Positions 6,219 through 6,448 of a DNA stretch of 6,448 nucleotides are shown here, piece by piece. Origin of the DNA: Kiritimatiellia bacterium (GTDB taxonomy: Bacteria; Verrucomicrobiota; Kiritimatiellia; RFP12; UBA1067); NCBI GenBank assembly GCA_017459225.1, contig JAFUDL010000106.1:1-6448 (forward strand), written 5' to 3'. Each line of letters starts with the position of its first letter. Positions within the stretch are counted from its first letter, which is position 1. A program made the translations under genes and the position numbers. Below the pieces are notes generated by a model that worked only from the letters and a program-made list of their open reading frames with translations, made no database searches and had not been told where the DNA came from.

Positions 6219-6448
6219 ATGAAACCTGCAAAGAGCGTTATCGAACTGTGGCTCTGGGGCGGTCCCAGCCAGCTGGAGACCTTCGACCCTAAGCCCGACG
6301 CGCCTGTCGACTACAACAACGGCCTCAAGGCGATTCCCACGAACGTGAAGGGCATGACAGTGCACCAGTGGTGGCCCGAGCTCGCGAAGTGCGGCCATCT
6401 CTACTCGCTCATCCGCTCGATGACCCATCCGCACTTCGGCCACGAGAC
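6219..6448 (+). CDS. DUF1501 family protein, N-terminal 76 residues (3' end outside window)
   Basis: The first 76 residues match the conserved start of DUF1501 proteins, which are distant members of the alkaline phosphatase/sulfatase-like fold with unknown activity. Visible family motifs are KSVIELWLWGGPSQLETFDP at residues 5-24, then KPDAP, the IPTNVKGM segment, a WWPELAKCGHLYSLIRSMTH segment at about 51-70, and a closing HFGHE. Family members usually begin with a Tat leader of about 30-50 residues before the KSVI segment; here only four residues (MKPA) precede it. The well-placed Shine-Dalgarno sequence makes a missed upstream start unlikely. It is almost certainly co-transcribed with the DUF1549 gene, since the gap is 26 bases and there is no terminator or promoter between them. 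The gene is cut by the right edge, so the rest of the domain and any truncation cannot be judged. Confidence 0.88.
   Translation, partial: MKPAKSVIELWLWGGPSQLETFDPKPDAPVDYNNGLKAIPTNVKGMTVHQWWPELAKCGHLYSLIRSMTHPHFGHE

Noticed and set aside
5161..6231. 356-codon open frame on the minus strand across the DUF1549 gene
   Set aside because: The opposite strand encodes well-conserved DUF1549/DUF1553 motifs. The antisense translation is low complexity with no family resemblance.

Overview
The window is GC-rich (roughly 60-65% by eye) and densely coded, with every gene on the + strand. Protein content points to the PVC superphylum, most likely Verrucomicrobiota in the broad sense (Kiritimatiellae, Lentisphaeria or Verrucomicrobiae). 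The strongest pointer is the adjacent pair of a DUF1549/DUF1553 protein and a DUF1501 protein, a hallmark of Planctomycetes and Verrucomicrobia. A secreted LamG-GH51 glycosidase fits a polysaccharide-degrading member of that group. The taxonomic call is inference from protein families, not from a marker gene.

Layout: (1) Positions 2-1983 hold the 3' part of a TolC-type outer-membrane efflux gene, followed by a MacA-type periplasmic adaptor gene that overlaps it by four bases (ATGA). Together they make the outer channel and adaptor of a tripartite exporter. The inner-membrane MacB-like ABC component is not in the window, and the gene after the adaptor is unrelated. (2) Positions 2046-4631 encode a secreted 861-residue enzyme: signal peptide, LamG-like jelly roll, then a GH51 alpha-L-arabinofuranosidase with both catalytic glutamates, E574 and E693. 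(3) Positions 4632-4770 form the only sizeable intergenic gap. It holds a heptanucleotide tandem repeat (CTAGGCA, four units) directly followed by an extended -10 promoter, TGCTATAAT. (4) Positions 4771-6192 encode a protein with a twin-arginine (Tat) signal and DUF1549 plus DUF1553 regions. A DUF1501 gene follows 26 bases later and runs off the right edge.

How they may work together: the GH51 enzyme would release arabinose from plant arabinoxylan, arabinan or similar side chains outside the cytoplasm. The DUF1549/DUF1501 pair looks like a two-gene operon driven by the repeat-associated promoter. Its biochemical role is not established. In this pair the Tat signal sits on the DUF1549 protein, while the DUF1501 protein starts directly at its conserved domain with no leader, so the two may be exported as a complex. 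I see no RNA genes, CRISPR array, insertion sequence or phage genes. The most unusual features are the repeat-promoter junction, the signal-peptide arrangement of the pair, and the absence of the Cys/His motif found in many DUF1549 proteins.
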